Part shown: positions 62,584 through 64,000 of the stretch, piece by piece
How the letters are laid out: every line of letters starts with the position of its first letter
Position numbering within the stretch: the stretch's first letter is position 1
Origin: Marinobacter caseinilyticus
GTDB taxonomy: Bacteria; Pseudomonadota; Gammaproteobacteria; Pseudomonadales; Oleiphilaceae
Length of the DNA: 64,000 bases
NCBI RefSeq assembly: GCF_011074955.1
Contig: NZ_WUQJ01000036.1
Location: 55,259 to 119,258, forward strand
Direction: 5' to 3'
Notes under the pieces: generated by a model
The model's database searches: none
Seen by the model: the letters and a program-made list of their open reading frames with translations, nothing else
Told to the model about the DNA's origin: nothing
Translations under genes and position numbers: made by a program

Positions 62584-63717
62584 ATGCCTTTAAGCCCTAC
62601 ATTAGATCTCGCCATTGACCTGATCCGTCGCCCGTCCGTAACGCCGGACGACGCCGATTGCCAGACACTGATGATGTCGAGACTGGCGCCGCTTGGCTTC
62701 ACAGAGGAATCCATGCGGTTTGGCGATGTCGACAATCTTTGGGCCCGCAAAGGCACCAAAGGACCATTGCTGGCTTTTGCCGGCCATACCGATGTGGTGC
62801 CCACCGGCCCGGAAAAAAACTGGTCTCACCCGCCGTTCGACGCGGTTGTAAAAGACGGCTACCTGCTGGGTCGTGGGGCGGCGGATATGAAAGGCAGTCT
62901 GGCGGCCTTTGTCACCGCCTGCGAACGCTTCGTGGCCAACTACCCGAATCACAAAGGCTCGATCGCCCTGCTGATCACCAGCGACGAGGAAGGCCCGGCG
63001 CACAGCGGCACTGTCAAGGTTATAGAAACGCTGGAAGCTCGGCAGGAAAAAATGGACTGGTGCCTGATCGGAGAGCCCTCAAGCACCACGTCAGTAGGGG
63101 ATGTCATCAAGAATGGCCGCAGGGGCTCCCTGCATGGCTATTTGAATGTCCAGGGGGTGCAGGGGCACGTAGCCTATCCGCACCTGGCTGAGAACCCGGT
63201 CCACACCGCATCGCCAGTGTTGACGGCGCTGGCCAACGAACATTGGGACGATGGCAACGAGTTTTTCCCGGCCACCACCTTCCAGATCACCAAATTGGAA
63301 GCGGGCACCGGCAGCAACGTCATTCCCGGCGAAATGCTGGTGCACTTCAATTTCCGTTATTGCACCGAGAATACCGCCGACAGTTTGAAAGCCCGGGTAC
63401 TGGACATCCTCGACACGCACAACCTCAAATATGATATCGATTGGCACCTGAGCGGCGAGCCGTTCCTGACTGCCCGAGGCGCCCTGGTCGACGCTGCCCA
63501 AACCGCCATTCGAAGGGTCACCGGCCTGGAGACAAAGCTATCGACCTCCGGGGGCACCTCCGATGGCCGCTTCATCGCGCCCACCGGCGCCCAAGTCGTC
63601 GAACTCGGCCCCATCAACGCCACCATCCACAAAATCGACGAACGGGTAAAAGCCAACGACCTGGACACCCTGTCCCAGATCTACGAGCAAATGCTCATCG
63701 AATTACTCACAAAATAA
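62584..63717 (+). CDS. dapE: Succinyl-diaminopimelate desuccinylase
   Basis: A 377-residue zinc peptidase of the M20 family: LLAFAGHTDVVPTGPEKNW (first metal His), LGRGAADMKGSLAAF (bridging Asp), TSDEEGPA (catalytic and metal Glu) and GGTSDGRFIAPTGAQVVELGP near the C-terminus. It frees diaminopimelate from its N-succinyl form, the last step before epimerisation. It lies 175 bases after dapD, so it may have its own promoter, and is followed by a hairpin. Confidence 0.97.
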   Translation: MPLSPTLDLAIDLIRRPSVTPDDADCQTLMMSRLAPLGFTEESMRFGDVDNLWARKGTKGPLLAFAGHTDVVPTGPEKNWSHPPFDAVVKDGYLLGRGAADMKGSLAAFVTACERFVANYPNHKGSIALLITSDEEGPAHSGTVKVIETLEARQEKMDWCLIGEPSSTTSVGDVIKNGRRGSLHGYLNVQGVQGHVAYPHLAENPVHTASPVLTALANEHWDDGNEFFPATTFQITKLEAGTGSNVIPGEMLVHFNFRYCTENTADSLKARVLDILDTHNLKYDIDWHLSGEPFLTARGALVDAAQTAIRRVTGLETKLSTSGGTSDGRFIAPTGAQVVELGPINATIHKIDERVKANDLDTLSQIYEQMLIELLTK

Positions 63718-63738
63718 CCGGCCATAAGGCCGGTTTTC
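63717..63738 (+). terminator. Terminator after dapE
   Basis: ACCGGCC-ATAA-GGCCGGT, a perfect 7-bp stem, is followed by TTT and starts at the last base of the dapE stop codon. The T-run is short, so efficiency is uncertain. Confidence 0.75.
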
Positions 63739-63808
63739 ACGACTGAATCCGCGCCTGCGAAACACCTGTTGTGAGAGCGTTAAAAGGCGGACTGAATAAA
63801 TTCCACGC

Positions 63809-63836
63809 AAAAAAAAGCCGGTCACGAATGACCGGC
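63809..63836 (-). terminator. Rho-independent terminator of tRNA-fMet copy 2
   Basis: On the minus strand the perfect 8-bp stem GCCGGTCA-TTCG-TGACCGGC is followed by eight T (A-run 63809-63816 on the plus strand). The loop is TTCG here against TTTG in copy 1, so the stem is conserved while the loop varies. Confidence 0.9.
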
Positions 63837-63845
63837 TTTTTAATA

Positions 63846-63922
<77 letters not shown>

Positions 63923-64000
63923 ACAAACTTTTTCTCGCCCATTCCATCGAGCTGACCTACCAGGTCGGGCTCATAATCCGAAGGTCGGCGACTCCCTTCG

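Overview
The window is about 64 kb of a GC-rich gammaproteobacterial chromosome. It carries a lipopolysaccharide/outer-membrane gene order (rnhB-lpxB-lpxA-fabZ-lpxD-skp-bamA-rseP-dxr-cdsA-uppS-frr-pyrH-tsf-rpsB), an Anr/FNR-type oxygen regulator, a LexA box with YebG, AttEFGH-like export genes and REP-like motifs close to those of pseudomonads. A free-living, probably marine relative of Pseudomonas or Cellvibrio is my inference; no 16S gene is present. There is no prophage, CRISPR array or intact insertion sequence.

Region 1 (1-16.7 kb). A beta-CASP metallo-beta-lactamase gene cut by the window edge is divergent from an FNR/Anr-type regulator, with a candidate FNR box between them. Next, on the minus strand, is a four-gene overlapping operon encoding an SMC-like condensin with a Toprim nuclease subunit (MksGBFE, equivalent to Wadjet JetD-C-A-B). 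It is followed upstream by a 1247-residue PilZ-DUF1631-GGDEF-EAL protein and an orphan MotA/MotB-like pair. A plus-strand LemA-TPM-TPM envelope cluster and a ChaC cyclotransferase follow. The Mks/Wadjet operon is the best candidate for an unusual system.

Region 2 (16.7-40.3 kb). This is a mixed accessory and housekeeping region. It holds a MITE-like element, an SDR enzyme, SOS-controlled yebG, a DUF1232 protein, an AttE/AttFG/AttH-like ABC system, YciO and BolA, topoisomerase III, and a two-component operon in which an OmpR-type regulator, a LysM/FecR-domain protein and a CHASE2 histidine kinase are contiguous. After it come a FN3 lipoprotein, a low-GC non-coding patch, a small beta-barrel protein, an unrecognised ORF, a NYN-LOTUS-like protein and a YhaO/YhaN (SbcD/SbcC-like) nuclease-ATPase pair.

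Region 3 (40.3-64 kb). Two copies of a 250-bp repeat, each with an initiator tRNA-fMet gene and a terminator, flank about 22.6 kb of mostly essential genes. On the minus strand are the translation genes rpsB-tsf-pyrH-frr, then uppS-cdsA-dxr-rseP-bamA-skp, then the lipid A genes lpxD-fabZ-lpxA-lpxB and rnhB. On the plus strand are map-glnD-dapC-(ArsC-like)-dapD and dapE, which supply N-terminal methionine removal, nitrogen sensing and diaminopimelate for the wall. Beside the first tRNA are a decayed tRNA half, an inverted tRNA anticodon-arm copy and what looks like the decayed C-terminus of an outer-membrane barrel protein.
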